A stretch of DNA of 64,000 nucleotides from Aelia acuminata (GCA_911387785.2 OU426982.1:45257614-45321613); one strand, 5' to 3'; positions 1 to 11,719 are shown, counted from the first letter of the stretch. Numbers and translations are program-made. The notes: generated by a model from the letters alone, not told the origin.

Positions 1-317
1 CCCTCTCCATTCGCTCAATCCAGTACATCTTGTTAGAAAATTTAGGCTTCGAAAGTACTTTCCACTTGTAAAGGTCAATTATTGACAAATTTGAATGTTA
101 TGCCTGTTACGTTGAATGTTATGTTAAATTATACAAATTTGAATGTATTGTTTAATTTAAAATGCCTTTGTAAAAAAAATGTGTTTAGCAAAATATATAT
201 TGACCACATCGCAAAAAAAAAAAGTAATTTTTAGTTCTATTTTTCAAATCGAAGGCTTTTAAACAACCTGTCTTATTGCTTTTAGGGAACTACTATAATC
301 CTTGTCTATTAAATCCT
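1..317. other. AT-rich intergenic sequence
   Basis: No coding signal, splice-bounded exon or intact repeat is seen here. The sequence is AT-rich with short A and T runs and leads into the SINE-like repeat that follows. Confidence 0.5.
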
Positions 318-500
318 TGTCTATGCCGTCCCTCGGATAAGACGTAAAATGGAGGTCCCGAGCCTGTACGATGTCAGGTATTCGTTAAAGATTCCTATCC
401 TAATTATACCTGGATAGGCAAAATTTAGGACTCCCACTGTAGCATCGTCCGATTAGCCTTAGTGGCATAAAGTGACGTTAAAACAAACTAACAAACTACT
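318..500 (+). mobile_element. SINE-like repeat, copy a
   Basis: This segment recurs in the window: inverted at about 5548-5680 and 28664-29010, and direct at 28236-28372 and 41582-41875. Shared landmarks are a GACGTAAAATGGAGGTCCCG block, a CCTATCC...GGATAGG inverted pair, ACTCCCAC, and a tail reading GCATAAAG.GACGTTAAA followed by A-rich sequence. Copy 41582-41875 keeps a tRNA-like head, so I infer a tRNA-derived SINE. Here the head is missing or unrecognisable. Confidence 0.6.
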
Positions 501-2240
501 ATAATCTATGGAGATTCTTGGGTTCAGTACGGACTGTTTCTTGGTCAGCGGGTGTACTAGATCATTTGACGTCCCTTGGATCCAGGGTCGACCCACGTTT
601 GTTGAAACAGAATAAAAAGGCACGTGGGTACAGTCATTCTTGAACCCAATCAGTATAAACACCATGGGTAAGTATATTGTTTAATTTAAAATCCGGATAA
701 ATTCGCACCGCGTTTGCATCTGTTTTTTTATTTAAAAAACATCGAGGTTATTGACGCATTCATTAGATAAATTTGCTCGGAAACATGCCATTTATGAATG
801 ATTTTAGAAAAATATATTTTTTTTTTTATCTTATTTTTTTGTACAAACCGAGAGATATTTGTATAAAAGTAATGACAATAGAATTCATTTTATTTGCGGT
901 CGCTGTATAAAGAAATTTTGTTTCTGATTTTTTTGTCAACGGGTTTGACAAGGCTGTTTAGATAATGTCATTAGACCCCCATGATCGAGTCTTGTTGCAC
1001 TAACCTGTCGATACTTCCCGTATACGAAAGAGTGATGTAATGAAACGGGTACCACTGCAACCCATGGAGGATCCTGGGATTAGTGCTCGTTTTTCCTGAC
1101 CTTACCCCAATCATTTTTAGTATATGAATTTTTAGGGTCAACAATCATCAGTTTTTGTATTATCAAATATTTTTAGATAAATATATATATAAATATTAAT
1201 ATTTATTAGAGGGGGGGGGGATTCCCTTCCCGACCAACGGCGGACGGAAACCCGTTTTACAAAGTATACAACTGTACATTTACTTCAAAAATAAATTTCA
1301 ATACTTTAGTCTACCATTTTAATTTGTAATTTTTTGTTCACAAATTTCGGGAGTTAAAAATAAAATATTGCACCTGAAACTTTTTCATAAAGTAGAAAGA
1401 TTTGTAATGAATTATTTATATTTTATAGCCCTATTTACCTGTTTGATGTTTTTTCATTCATACAGAGGAACAAGTATTTCTGTCATCCCGACAAGCTGAC
1501 CTTCAATGCAAGTGTACTCTAAGCGTCGTAATGGCTGTTTACGAACATTTGGAAAGATCGTTCAACTCCCATGCCTCAAGTTCCGATTACAAGGATTACC
1601 TAATCGTTTTTTATCATGCAGGAGATGCTTGACCGTGGAGGTATTTGTGTTCGTAATAATATGGGCGAATAAACGAATCTCGATATGTTATTTCAGTAAA
1701 TTTCACTTGTGATTATTTAATTTCAATAGGGAGAACAAAATATGTTCATTTAAGTAGGTAAACGAGGTTATTTAGGGTCAGTTTTAACAATGTTGATGCT
1801 AAAATGTAGCACCTTTTATTTCGTTTGTTCCTTCAAATTTACTTTTCTTCTATCCAAAAGTTACTCATCCTGTCTTATTTCATATATTCATTATTTGTCA
1901 GTAAGAAAGTTCACCATGTCTAACGTAGGCTACATTAATGCAGCCTCAATCCATGCTATAAGTTTATAAAAAAAGGGAAGCAATTTGACTTATGCAATTC
2001 ATTTATAATTATTTGTCAAATAACGATCGATCAACACTAGAATGTTAAAAGGAAATTTTGATTACTGAAAAACATTCAGAGATTGAAACTTTGAACGTAC
2101 TACCTGGGCCGGCCTAAGGGCAAAATTCTGACAAATCAAAGGTGGTGCTGCAACAGCCTTTCCCTTTTATGCTCTTTTACCTTTATGTTCCTTTCCCGCA
2201 ACTAGCATTATACTTGTTCTACATATTATTTATTCTTTAA
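501..2240. other. non-coding, AT-rich, old repeat debris
   Basis: I see no convincing exon. There is a short poly-G run near 1211 and several A/T homopolymers. Short reading frames here lack splice sites, domains or recognisable similarity. Confidence 0.45.
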
Positions 2241-2633
2241 GGCGCCTTTACACTCTACGAACATAACCCTCGAACACCACCCTCGAACAGCCTTCACGTC
2301 GACTGTTCGGGTTTTCTTGGTACTCATCTGTTCGCCTGTGTTCGCGGGTAGGGCTAGTGTCACTTTTGATTTGGATTTTTCCCAAGTGACGGGAGTTGTT
2401 TGTGATACTAGTGCGCCGTTGTAATTCGTCTCCTATTTTTTCATTTTTCAGATAATATAAAATATATTGATAATGGAGATTTCTTTCTTCATCATCAGCT
2501 AGAGATGGGTGCGTCAGCCATATTTGTTCGCTTAAAGTCACGGTAAGTATAAATGGCTGTTCGTGGAACGCCGGTACGGAAGGTTCGGGGGAGAACCTGT
2601 TCGAAGGTGAGGTTCGTAGAGTGTAAAGGCACC
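2241..2633. mobile_element. MITE with ~22-bp terminal inverted repeats
   Basis: The left end (GGCGCCTTTACACTCTACGA) matches the reverse complement of the right end (GGTGCCTTTACACTCTACGA) with one mismatch, and similarity continues inward (CTTCGAACAGG against CCTCGAACACC). The interior carries more GTTCGAGGGT-like inverted pieces. No transposase is present and I cannot define a clean target duplication. A 181-codon antisense frame across the element is judged fortuitous. Confidence 0.75.
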
Positions 2634-3300
2634 TGTACGTTGCTTCCTTACTTTTAACGAAGTTAAATTCTGGCCTACGACGCACAGTGGTCAGCCCAGG
2701 AAAAAAAAAAAACATAAATGAAAGTGGCCCAAACCTAATTTTTTCTTTGTTTTCGAATACTTGGATAGTTGTAGAACAATGGTAAGAATACATTTTTTAA
2801 CTAGTTGAAAATTAAAATGTGTGTGTACCAGTAAAATTGAACTTTTTAATTATTGAAAAAATCGTACTTTTTTACCAACATAAAGAATTTCTTTTACTCT
2901 GTATAAGATTAACAGTAAAATATTCCCCAATACTTCAGGAGTATGTGCACTCTTATGGAGTAAACATGCTTAAATAATATCAATAGTTAGGGAAGAAATT
3001 AATTTTTGAAGTCTCTGCCGAAATAAGTATGATTTTTTGACTTTGTTGGTTTATAAAAAGGTTGCGTTATGGTCGCAATGGTTTAATATGTAAGTGAAGG
3101 TAGTAGAGCAACTGTGGTAAAATATTCATCGCCAACTTCGGCCAACTTTGGTATTAATAAGGATTAAACCTTTCGCTACGGTGCGAGTGGCGAGGGCGGA
3201 TGACCTTGGGGAGGAACTATTAGTTAAGAAAAATCCTGTTAAAGGTCTCTAAGGGAGGGGGACTGACGAGGGAATTACTGAGGGGAAGGATAGAAACGTA
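2634..3300. other. non-coding AT-rich stretch
   Basis: Nothing recognisable was found on either strand apart from homopolymer runs, including a run of A near 2700. Confidence 0.45.
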
Positions 3301-3319
3301 AACAAAGAATTAGTTCAAA

Positions 3320-3450
3320 CATGATTTTATTATACTTAATTCTAAAATACTAAAATTAAAAAAAAAAAATTTAATTTTAATTCTAAAATACTAACATTAA
3401 AAAAAAAAATATTTTAATTTTAATTCTAAAATACTAAAATAAAAAGAAAG
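3320..3450. repeat. short tandem repeat, about 45-50 bp unit, three copies
   Basis: The phrase AATTCTAAAATACTAA[A/C]ATT/A followed by a run of A and TTTAATTTT occurs three times in a row with small differences. This is an AT-rich minisatellite with no coding content. Confidence 0.7.
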
Positions 3451-4198
3451 TATTTTATTTTGTATTTTAGATAATGAAATAAACTATAACATAAGTCGGT
3501 TGTTTGAAGTTGCACAGTTTCCTTATAGTTTATGGTTGTCCTTTGCACTAGAGCTCTGACACCTAAAAATTGAGGCGGTACATTTATTTCAGTTTTATGC
3601 TGTTCTTGTTGCAAGTTTTTTGAAAATCCTTCATTTAACCGCTTCATTCGACTTAACCGCGCAAATTACAGGGATAAATGAAGAATTAATTATGAGATTA
3701 AAAACAGTACTAGATGTGATTTGCTCTCTGTACACGATTGATACTGGCAGCATTTCACAAGTATGCAGCGAAAACGGCTGAGATGGCAGTGACCCGATAT
3801 CACCGGTACCGGTATATCTCCCATCGACCATCCTCAAAATTCTTTTCCATGAAGCAGACATGATTGAGCATGCAGCTCTTTATATCGGTCCCCTGTTAGA
3901 AGGGGCTCATGGAGAGTAGTATCAAAAATTATAAGCAGTACAGGGAACATCATTCCAGGAAGATATCTCGAGTCGTAACAAATGAAGATTTTTTCCACAA
4001 TCATCTGTTACAAACGACCCATACATTACGGATTTAAGACCAGTATACAAGCATAAAAAGAAAAAAGAGCTACCGAGGAAGCATACAATTTACTTAAACA
4101 AGATTAAATAATTATATCTTATTTGTATGATTGTACTTAAAAATGTTAAATAAAAAAATTATCTATACAATCTTTTTATTTTCCACGTATAATTTAAA
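3451..4198. other. non-coding stretch
   Basis: A 76-codon minus-strand frame at 3631-3861 begins with a plausible ATG but shows no domain, no splice-linked neighbour and no recognisable similarity. A small palindrome (ACCGGTACCGGT) lies near 3802. I assign no function. Confidence 0.35.
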
Positions 4199-4385
4199 CT
4201 TGATCTGATGCTCTGATTTAGTTGATATTGATTTCATTAGATTCGGCACCTTAAAAAACATTTACGACTATACCAAACACGAATTTTTGATATTTTAAAC
4301 TTTTTGACCTCAAATTTGGACTTGATCTGGCGGTCCCATTGCATTGATTTTGATTTCATTAGATTCGGCATCTCAACAAATCAAT
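4199..4385 (+). repeat. imperfect direct repeat, ~124 bp spacing
   Basis: CTTGATCTG followed by a block ending TGATTTCATTAGATTCGGCA occurs at about 4199-4250 and again at about 4321-4371. The middle parts have diverged. It is probably the remains of a tandem repeat inside an old mobile element. Confidence 0.55.
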
Positions 4386-5281
4386 GCACGGGTGGTCCCA
4401 TGCCGCTCACGAAGTAATTATTATAGATATTAGGTTTTTTTCCCATTTTCAGCTTTTTTGGACCACTGTGCGACGCCCTCTTAAAAAACAAAACGTATGC
4501 GACCGCACAAGCCTTGGGCCGGCCCTGCGTACTACCCTGACTGAGACCATATCAACACTACTGACCAATTCTAACTTCATTACTGGTACAATGCCTTAAA
4601 ATAAATATAGAAAAAGTGGTGGGGGTATTAGGAAATAGATATGGGAAAGGTAGTTTGTTGGAAGCTAGGACAGTGATTTGTTATCGATTTAGGGATGCGA
4701 CAATGAACACTTAACTGTAAGCTCCAACGTCCTGTTTTTTTCCTATTTTTAACTTCCTTTCATCCCTACAATACAGGATATAAACTGTGAGGAATAAAAG
4801 ATGAGGGTTTGTTTCAAGACAATAATTAGGCATATCGTGCCAAGCGCTGGTTTTAGAGTACCATTCGCTCGTTGAATATAAGTGTAAGCTAAAGAAATTA
4901 CGTAACGATATATATTGTCTGTTTCTGCGCGATTGCTCTTGAAACAAACATGGTAATGTCTAGAACCATAGTGGTTATTGGTTTTTTTCTTCGAAAACAT
5001 TTATGTCTCTTTTGCATGTTTTTTCTAAAAGAATTGGGAATGTTGAACCAAATATTAATATAAATCAAACAGTAACAGTACAGGCCATAAGTGAATACTA
5101 CCATGTACATGTTTACAAGCAGTATGTTGACCATAGGGGAGAAATGTTAGTTGAGGGGGTACCTCTAGGTGGTCTGCATGTCTCTGACCTGGCCTAAAAA
5201 AATATATTTAGGAGTAGGTGGGATACAGGAACGAAGACGTAGTCAGAAACCTGTTTTTTGTTTAGGCGACTTGTCTATCTC
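4386..5281. other. non-coding stretch
   Basis: Overlapping short frames on both strands look like chance in AT-rich DNA. No conserved motif, tRNA or complete repeat boundary was recognised. Confidence 0.4.
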
Positions 5282-5301
5282 TCCGTCTCTCTCTCTCTCT
5301 C

Positions 5302-5376
<75 letters not shown>
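5282..5376. repeat. (CT)n(TA)n compound microsatellite
   Basis: About 60 bp of CT dinucleotides run directly into about 30 bp of TA dinucleotides. Frames translating to Ser-Leu and Tyr-Ile runs across it are artefacts. Confidence 0.95.
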
Positions 5377-5381
<5 letters not shown>

Positions 5382-5547
5382 TATATATAATCGGAATCAT
5401 TGGCGTATATATGTTTCGGGAAGGGGCTAAGTGGTGCGGTTCTGGTACGAAGATAACTTTCTTTTGACTGTGTAAAGCCTTAGGATTTCAATTGAAAAAT
5501 AATTTAAAAATGATATACAGTGTTAGTTTATACATTTCAAATAAGAT

Positions 5548-5680
5548 TTGTTTGTTTAATTTATTTAACGTCTCTTTGCCACTATGGCTAATCGGGGATG
5601 CTTGGGTGGGAGTAGTAAATTTTGCCTATTCAGGTATAATTAGGATAGGGATCATTAACACATCAGAACTCATGGGACCC
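5548..5680 (-). mobile_element. SINE-like repeat, copy b (inverted)
   Basis: This is the reverse complement of the repeat at 318-500. It begins with the tail (TTTATTTAACGTCTCTTTGCCACTA), then the CTAATCGG, GGGAGT and TTTTGCCTA blocks and the GGATAGGGATC block. The far end decays beyond about 5680. Confidence 0.6.
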
Positions 5681-6412
5681 TTTGGGACTTTTCGGGAATT
5701 CCTTTAATTTTTTTTTTATGTAGAATTATTTTAAGGGATTGGAGAAATAGCTATGATTTATAGACTGTGAAAAATGGTCTATAGGAATCCATAAAAGGGG
5801 TTCATAATAACGGCCGATATAAATTGGAACAGATTTCAAATTTTAAAGCGCTTGAGTATTTTTCGAAAAACGAATGTGATGTATTCTTCTCCGGAAGAGA
5901 CACTTTATATTTCTTTTGTTTAAGTCAATATGGAAAGAGCGATCACAGTAATTTTTATTATGCCATAATTTTATTATTTCAATTTTTTTTTCCGATCGAT
6001 AAACATTTGATGAGCATGGTCTATGGCTTTCACGTATTTCCAAAATTATTACTTTTGAGCAAATATTGAAATCTTCTGATACGCCCAGAGTAATGAGGAA
6101 ATATCTTAATTGATTCATGTGTAAAAGATTTGTTATTTTATTACGGGTGGGACTCATAGCCAAAATTTTGATGGGAAACACAATCATCTTAATTTGCCAT
6201 CAGTAATAGCTATATTCTTTAATTAGGGATTCAAATATTTTTAAAACGATAAATTTCAATAGAACTTTTAACAGATATGTTGACAATTATAAGTAAATAA
6301 GTGATATATCTGAATAGTATAATATTGTTTTCGATTCATTATGATTTGATTTACTTTTTCCCCTTGGTGAGGTCAAAGTGAAAATTATATTTTTTGTAGG
6401 TAAACTAAGTTA
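5681..6412. other. non-coding AT-rich flank of the LINE
   Basis: No supported gene. A 114-codon minus-strand frame (5843-6187) has no recognisable domain and is treated as chance. The last 15 bases (AGGTAAACTAAGTTA, 6398-6412) are the left target-site duplication of the adjacent LINE. Confidence 0.5.
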
Positions 6413-6430
6413 ATTAAATTAGTAGATATT

Positions 6431-9163
6431 ATGGAAAGTGCTGGTTTTTTTGTATGTAATGGCCGGTCGACTAATGACTGTCCTGCCAATTTCACTTACA
6501 TTGGTCATAATGGCTGTAGTATTGTGGATCATGTCTGGGTTTCACCTCTTTTATTACAAGATATAAGTAATTTTGAAGTAATATTTGTTTCAGAACTCTC
6601 TGATCATAATATGTGCTTACTAACATTAGTTAATAAATTTACGCCAAAGTGTGTCCATACTGATAACACCACTTTTACTGTTAATAGAAATAAAATGAAC
6701 TTAAACATTTTTAAACTTGTTGTAGAAACATCTGAATATAAACTTAAGTTAAATGGTGAGGTTGACCAAGTTTATAATAATTTTCAAAACATGATGTTCT
6801 CTTTTATGCAGGAATCAGATATGATAAATATAACAAATCAAAATAAACTCAGATACAATAAGCCATGGTTTAATCGTAGATGTTTTGAGGCAAAAAAGGA
6901 AGTAAGAAAGCTGTACAAAAATGCTAAACGAAACTCATTCTCAGCAAACCTATTAAATTCATATCTGGTTGCCAAATCAAAGTATAAACAACTATTAATA
7001 GATTGTAAGACAGCTTATTTAGAAAAATTAAAAGCGCGCCTAGTAAACACAAAATCGTCATCTGAATTTTGGAGTGCCGTAAAGAAATTTCAAACAAGCA
7101 CAACGTATAGTAATGTAGTTACAATTGCTGAATGGGAAAATTTTTACCGCTGTATCCTTCCACCTAAAATTAACTTCGATTTTAACTTTTATCATTACTA
7201 TATACCTGAACTAGATTCGGAGATTTCCCTAGAAGAACTGAAAATCGTTCTGAATAACCTCAAAAACAATAAAGCTCCGGGCTTGGATCTCATTCCCAAT
7301 GAATGTTACAAAAATGTTAACAATGAATGTTTAGAATGGTTAAGACACATTTTTAATATGATTTGGAAAGAGGAAAATATACCTGATTCTTGGTCCAGAA
7401 TTAAAATGAAATTATTGCATAAAAAAGGAGATAAAAGTAATCCTAATAATTACAGAGGAATAGCTTTATTCAATCATATTACGAAAATCTTCACGTCCGT
7501 AATTTATAACAGATTAATTAGGTGGGTAGAGGAAAATAAGTTAATACCGGAAGAACAGATAGGTTTCAGAAAGGGAAAAGGCTGCAGAGATAGTGTATTT
7601 ATATTAACGTCCACCATAAATATCGCGTTAAGGCTTAAAAAAAGGAAAATTTTCGGCATATTTGTTGATTTTAAAAGAGCCTTCGATTCCATAAATCATA
7701 TGAAATTATGGCATAAATTGTATCTTCTAGGAATAGGTGGCAAAGTATTAAGACTGATCAAAAATCTATACAGTTCTGCTAAACTAGTTATATCAGATGG
7801 ATCAATAGTTTCTAATGATATCCCTGTCTCAGAAGGAGTATTGCAGGGTGAAATTTTAAGCCCCCTTTTGTTTTCGTTGTTCATAGCCGATATAGATAAC
7901 TATTTCCGAGAAAGAAATGTTCAAGGAATTCCCATACAGCGTGAAAAAGATTTATTATGTTTGCTGTACGCAGACGATTTAGTTATCTTAGCAACATCTT
8001 GGCAAGATACCCAATACAAGTTAAAGATATTATATAACTACTGTCAGGAAAATCACTTGATTTTAAATACAGATAAAACGGTTATCATACCTTTCCATAA
8101 GGGGAATAGGCTAAGCGGCGTCAAAGATTTCTTATACGATAATAGCATTATAAAAATTTGTAACAGTACTGTTTATTTAGGAATAATATTATCGTCTTCA
8201 TTAAATTTTAGAAGAACCAACGAGGCAATGTTAGCGAAAAGTATAGCTGCAAACTCCGCCGTTTTAAATATTTTAAGAAAATCAAAATCGGACAATTGGG
8301 ATACTAAAACTAAAATATATGATTCAATTGCCCAAAGTGTGTTACTTTATCTGGCCGAAATTTGGGGCTCAAGTCACCCTCATATAATCGAAAGAGGGCA
8401 GTTAATGTTTTTTAAAAAATTATTACATCTGCCTATTAACACCCCTAGTTGTTACGTACGTTTAGAAACAAATCGGGTTCACATACAATACAATGTTTTC
8501 GTTAGGATGTTAAACTGGTGGATTAAACTTTTAGAAATGCCTAATGATGAACTCTGTAAAATTTGTTATCTACGATTAATAGAATTGCTCGATAAATTTT
8601 CGCTACCGTTTAATTGGGCACAAGAAATAAGAGATTATCTATTTTGTATAGGCGCACAAAATATCTGGATCAGCCAAAATGCTAAGTTAGCAAGGGAAAA
8701 TTACAATAATTTACTGTTTTCATTTAAAAACAATTTAATATCAAAGGATGTCCAGACAGTTATTGAATCTAGATTTAGTTTATTTTATAAAAATATTAGT
8801 TCTTTAGGCATAGGCGAAGACTATTTAAGTGCAAAGCTACACATAAACAAACTAAGGTTGATGGCACAATTGCGGTTATCGGGAAAAAAGTATAGCAGGA
8901 TATACCTTAATCGGAAAATTTATAAATTCAATATTGATAACGAATGTAGTTTGTGCTCTGCAATGGCTAGTAATGATTTATGTCACTTCCTAATAAGCTG
9001 TCCTGTATTAGATTTAATTAGAAATAAATTTATAAAGAAATATCTATCTGGTCTGTCGATTGAAGCTATGGATCTGTTATTGTGTAACTTGGACTTGGAA
9101 AAAATAAATAATATTTACTTTTTTGTTACTACAAGCCTGAAATTAATAAATGTATTATTGTAA
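6431..9163 (+). CDS. LINE ORF2: endonuclease C-terminus plus reverse transcriptase
   Basis: Retrotransposon polyprotein of 910 visible residues that would nick target DNA and copy its own RNA. Residues 1-65 are the end of an apurinic-type endonuclease, with the VDHVWVS block and the terminal SDH. A linker precedes the reverse transcriptase: NNKAPGLD near residue 278, GFRKGKGCRDS near 380, motif A FVDFKRAFDS at 411-420 and the catalytic YADD at 513-516. A C-terminal cysteine-histidine knuckle (CSLC...CHFLISC) lies at about 839-857. The ATG is only the first in the truncated copy; the native start and most of the endonuclease are missing, so this copy should not be autonomous. No frameshift or stop is seen. 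The clade is uncertain; CR1/L2/Nimb-like groups are possible. Confidence 0.9.
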   Translation: MESAGFFVCNGRSTNDCPANFTYIGHNGCSIVDHVWVSPLLLQDISNFEVIFVSELSDHNMCLLTLVNKFTPKCVHTDNTTFTVNRNKMNLNIFKLVVETSEYKLKLNGEVDQVYNNFQNMMFSFMQESDMINITNQNKLRYNKPWFNRRCFEAKKEVRKLYKNAKRNSFSANLLNSYLVAKSKYKQLLIDCKTAYLEKLKARLVNTKSSSEFWSAVKKFQTSTTYSNVVTIAEWENFYRCILPPKINFDFNFYHYYIPELDSEISLEELKIVLNNLKNNKAPGLDLIPNECYKNVNNECLEWLRHIFNMIWKEENIPDSWSRIKMKLLHKKGDKSNPNNYRGIALFNHITKIFTSVIYNRLIRWVEENKLIPEEQIGFRKGKGCRDSVFILTSTINIALRLKKRKIFGIFVDFKRAFDSINHMKLWHKLYLLGIGGKVLRLIKNLYSSAKLVISDGSIVSNDIPVSEGVLQGEILSPLLFSLFIADIDNYFRERNVQGIPIQREKDLLCLLYADDLVILATSWQDTQYKLKILYNYCQENHLILNTDKTVIIPFHKGNRLSGVKDFLYDNSIIKICNSTVYLGIILSSSLNFRRTNEAMLAKSIAANSAVLNILRKSKSDNWDTKTKIYDSIAQSVLLYLAEIWGSSHPHIIERGQLMFFKKLLHLPINTPSCYVRLETNRVHIQYNVFVRMLNWWIKLLEMPNDELCKICYLRLIELLDKFSLPFNWAQEIRDYLFCIGAQNIWISQNAKLARENYNNLLFSFKNNLISKDVQTVIESRFSLFYKNISSLGIGEDYLSAKLHINKLRLMAQLRLSGKKYSRIYLNRKIYKFNIDNECSLCSAMASNDLCHFLISCPVLDLIRNKFIKKYLSGLSIEAMDLLLCNLDLEKINNIYFFVTTSLKLINVLL

Positions 9164-9189
9164 TTTTGATCTATATCCATATAGATAGG

Positions 9190-9215
9190 TGTGTGAGTAT
9201 GTATGTGTATATGTG

Positions 9216-9268
<53 letters not shown>
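9190..9268. repeat. (TG)n/(TA)n microsatellite in LINE 3' UTR
   Basis: GTATGTGTA repeats pass into a long TA run. It lies between the LINE stop codon and its CATT tail, so it belongs to the element. Confidence 0.9.
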
Positions 9269-9271
<3 letters not shown>

Positions 9272-9447
9272 TATAATGTTTGTATAGTAATGTTTTATGT
9301 TTTATAAATTAAGAAGGAAATTATTTTTTTTTTTTGTTTTTGTAAAAATAACTTCTTTAGTGTTACTCTAACTCATTGCTATAAGATGTAATCTTTATAA
9401 GCAATAAAGATCATTCATTCATTCATTCATTCAGGTAAACTAAGTTA

Positions 9448-9938
9448 GGTAAACTAATAGGTAGTAAACTAAGATCTGAGATTCATTTAATAGAATTTTG
9501 GAATACTAAACGCCTGATTTGTGACATGTGAAAATTCAAGATTTTAACAGGGAGGCTGATTTCTAAGGAATAAGTTTTGCGAAAAAATGAAAATGACCAT
9601 GGCAATGATTTATGGAATATAGAAATTGAGAATTTTTTTGCCTCCCTTGGCTCTATATGGTATAGAGGTAAAATTTAGAATTACAATGCATGATCTTTTT
9701 TTATTTTTGCTTCAAGACTTTCCACCGTTTTGCCAACGAACTAAAAAATTAGTCTCTAGTTGGTTAATGATAATTAACATACGTTTATTTATTTTTCTGT
9801 CCCTCGACGCAACAAGAATGCTATGTATTGTAAATGCTAACATGTCGGAGGAAGATTACATAATTTTAATAACTATGATAATATTAGATAAAGTATTGAA
9901 CCGATCCCACACCAGGGTTTAGGGAGTTTCCTAGATCG
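9448..9938. other. non-coding spacer
   Basis: A 98-codon frame at 9626-9922 has no recognisable domain. The last five bases (GATCG) may be the left target duplication of the next element. Confidence 0.4.
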
Positions 9939-11714
9939 CACACAGGGGTATTTGGCCCTAAAAGCTGGCCAAAACCCATTTTTTGAAGTTTGAAATTTCT
10001 GGTAAATAATGACTCGAAGGTGAAGTAGAGGACCTGTGGGATCATGCAACATGATTCTTATCTCTTCCAGGCCCTTAATCCGGCGGCTATTCTAATTCAA
10101 ATCTGACCTTATTCTTTAACTCGTCTGTGCTCATAAGTATTGTTCTACAAAATATATTAATTTTCTTTATTCTTACTGAAGTATCGGCGTTATCATATGA
10201 TGGATAGTTCGAGGCAAGGTTTGTACTTGTTATTCACATAGTTATAATTTTTTTGTATTCAATACTAGTATCAATATCTTTTTGTTTTTTTGGTAGGTAT
10301 ATTTTAGAGCTAAAAATTAAATTTGAAGGTTAAAAAGTTATACTTCTGGGCATTTCTGGGCAACGAAATATTTTTTATGATAATGTATAATTATCGTTGA
10401 TTATGTTTCTTGAAAAAAATTCTGCGAATATCTGCGATTCGGAGACTTATAATTTTTTATTACTAAAATGTCAATTTCATTAAATAATAAAAAAAATTCA
10501 ATTTTGTTATATTTTCATTTATTTATATTTTAGGATCTTCTGGAATAATAATAATAACTAGAAGGGAATTATTTGACATATTTTTAAAGTCGAAAGCATT
10601 AGCTTTAAAAAAAAAAATAAGGAATTTTCGTAGTATTTTCTCATTGGGAAATATTGCCTAGCTAATAGCCTAGAGCAGGTGAAACAGCTAAAACATAAAT
10701 GATTAATTTTGAGGCATGATTAATCATTTCTAAGTAAGATGGAATGCTTCTTCAAGGAAAAGAAATGTTTTTGAAACAGCAAAAAGAAATGGCTAAGTGG
10801 GACGATATCAATTAAAAGCTCAAGATCTTGTGGACGCTCTGAAAAATCATTTGTTACTTTAAAATTTACAACGGATTTATAAATGGTATGCTATGACACC
10901 ATCTGTTCACAAAATTTTAAGAGATGGTTTTGAAGTGATAAAAAGCCCTCTACTTCATATTGGTCTTTTATCTGAGGAAGCAGCAGAAACTCGAAATAAC
11001 CATTTCCGGGTTTATAGAGAAAATAAGACCAGAAAATTTTTCCGGATAGAGTGCAATCTGGATGTAATTAACAGATTAATATTGACATCAGATCCAGTTA
11101 TCACAGGTATGAGAAGTTCAAGAAAAAAGGTATCAGGTTTTGTAAGGAAACTTTAGAAATGTTGTCTCCCCCAACCAACTTAACCGATAGTGGTGATTCC
11201 GAAAGTTCATTAAGTGACGAGGAAAGTGAATAATGAATAATTAAATTTAATATGCATTTTCAAGAAAGGTTGGTGCGTTTCTTCCTGGGATATAAGTTGT
11301 GTTTCGAAGAGGTATTAAACAATTCTTAATGAATTAGGAAAACACATTGTTTTTCTTTATCACCATAACTTTTTATATTCACCTATTTTACACTATTTTC
11401 ATTTTTTTAAAATAATAGTAATAGATAAATGATATAAATCTTTAATTAGTTACAAGCATATTTCATGGGTGCAATGCATAAAGAGAAAATAATATGAACA
11501 TAAATTGTAAACCCATGGATGCCTATTTCACAGTCGGTGGATTTATGTAAAAATTAATTTTATGAAAATTTTCTCCTTAGAGTATTTTTTTTAACTGCTA
11601 AAAAAGCATTTTTAATGTCTATTACAAATATAGAAGCCATTTTGAGGACTTTTGAATTAATAAAATGGAAGGAAATAGTTTTGGCCAGCTTTTCGGGTCA
11701 AATACCCCTGTGTG
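9939..11714 (+). mobile_element. Transib-like DNA transposon relic with ~36-bp TIRs
   Basis: Both ends read CACACAGGGGTATTTG (right end on the opposite strand) and the match continues through the AAAAGCTGGCCAAAA block. Flanks are GATCG and GCTCG, a near-match 5-bp GC-rich pair. The interior retains only a C-terminal transposase remnant at 10885-11233. Ends beginning CAC, a 5-bp GC-rich duplication and a RAG1-like transposase are the known hallmarks of Transib. The family call is inference; the inverted ends are seen directly. Confidence 0.6.
10885..11233 (+). pseudogene. decayed transposase C-terminus, Transib/RAG1-like
   Basis: The frame from 10893 reads TPSVHKIL, then IGLLSEEAAETRNNHFR and SDPVIT. 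It ends at a stop at 11154-11156; shifting frame near 11130 extends it through a serine/acid-rich tail to the TAA after DEESE. Transib transposases and RAG1 carry a comparable segment around their third catalytic acid, where a glutamate sits in a SEEA.EARNK-like context; the glutamates of LSEEAAE are candidates. Upstream sequence to about 10740 looks like frameshifted continuation. The other catalytic acids are absent, so no active enzyme can be made. The family assignment is from memory of motifs. Confidence 0.5.
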
Positions 11715-11719
11715 GCTCG

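Larger units (their letters stand above)
6413..9433 (+). mobile_element. 5'-truncated non-LTR retrotransposon (LINE), apparently young
   Basis: The element is bounded by an identical 15-bp target-site duplication (AGGTAAACTAAGTTA at 6398-6412 and 9433-9447). It starts inside the endonuclease domain, so it is 5'-truncated. It carries one uninterrupted frame through the reverse transcriptase and ends in a CATT-type tandem tail (about 9412-9433). The 3' UTR holds a (TG)n/(TA)n microsatellite at about 9190-9268. An uninterrupted frame plus a perfect duplication points to recent insertion. I do not assign a clade. Confidence 0.9.

Noticed and set aside
2248..2793. 181-codon minus-strand frame
   Set aside because: It spans a MITE and its inverted ends, crosses a poly-A run, and has no recognisable domain.
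5169..5467. Ser-Leu/Tyr-Ile repeat frames
   Set aside because: Translations of the (CT)n(TA)n microsatellite.
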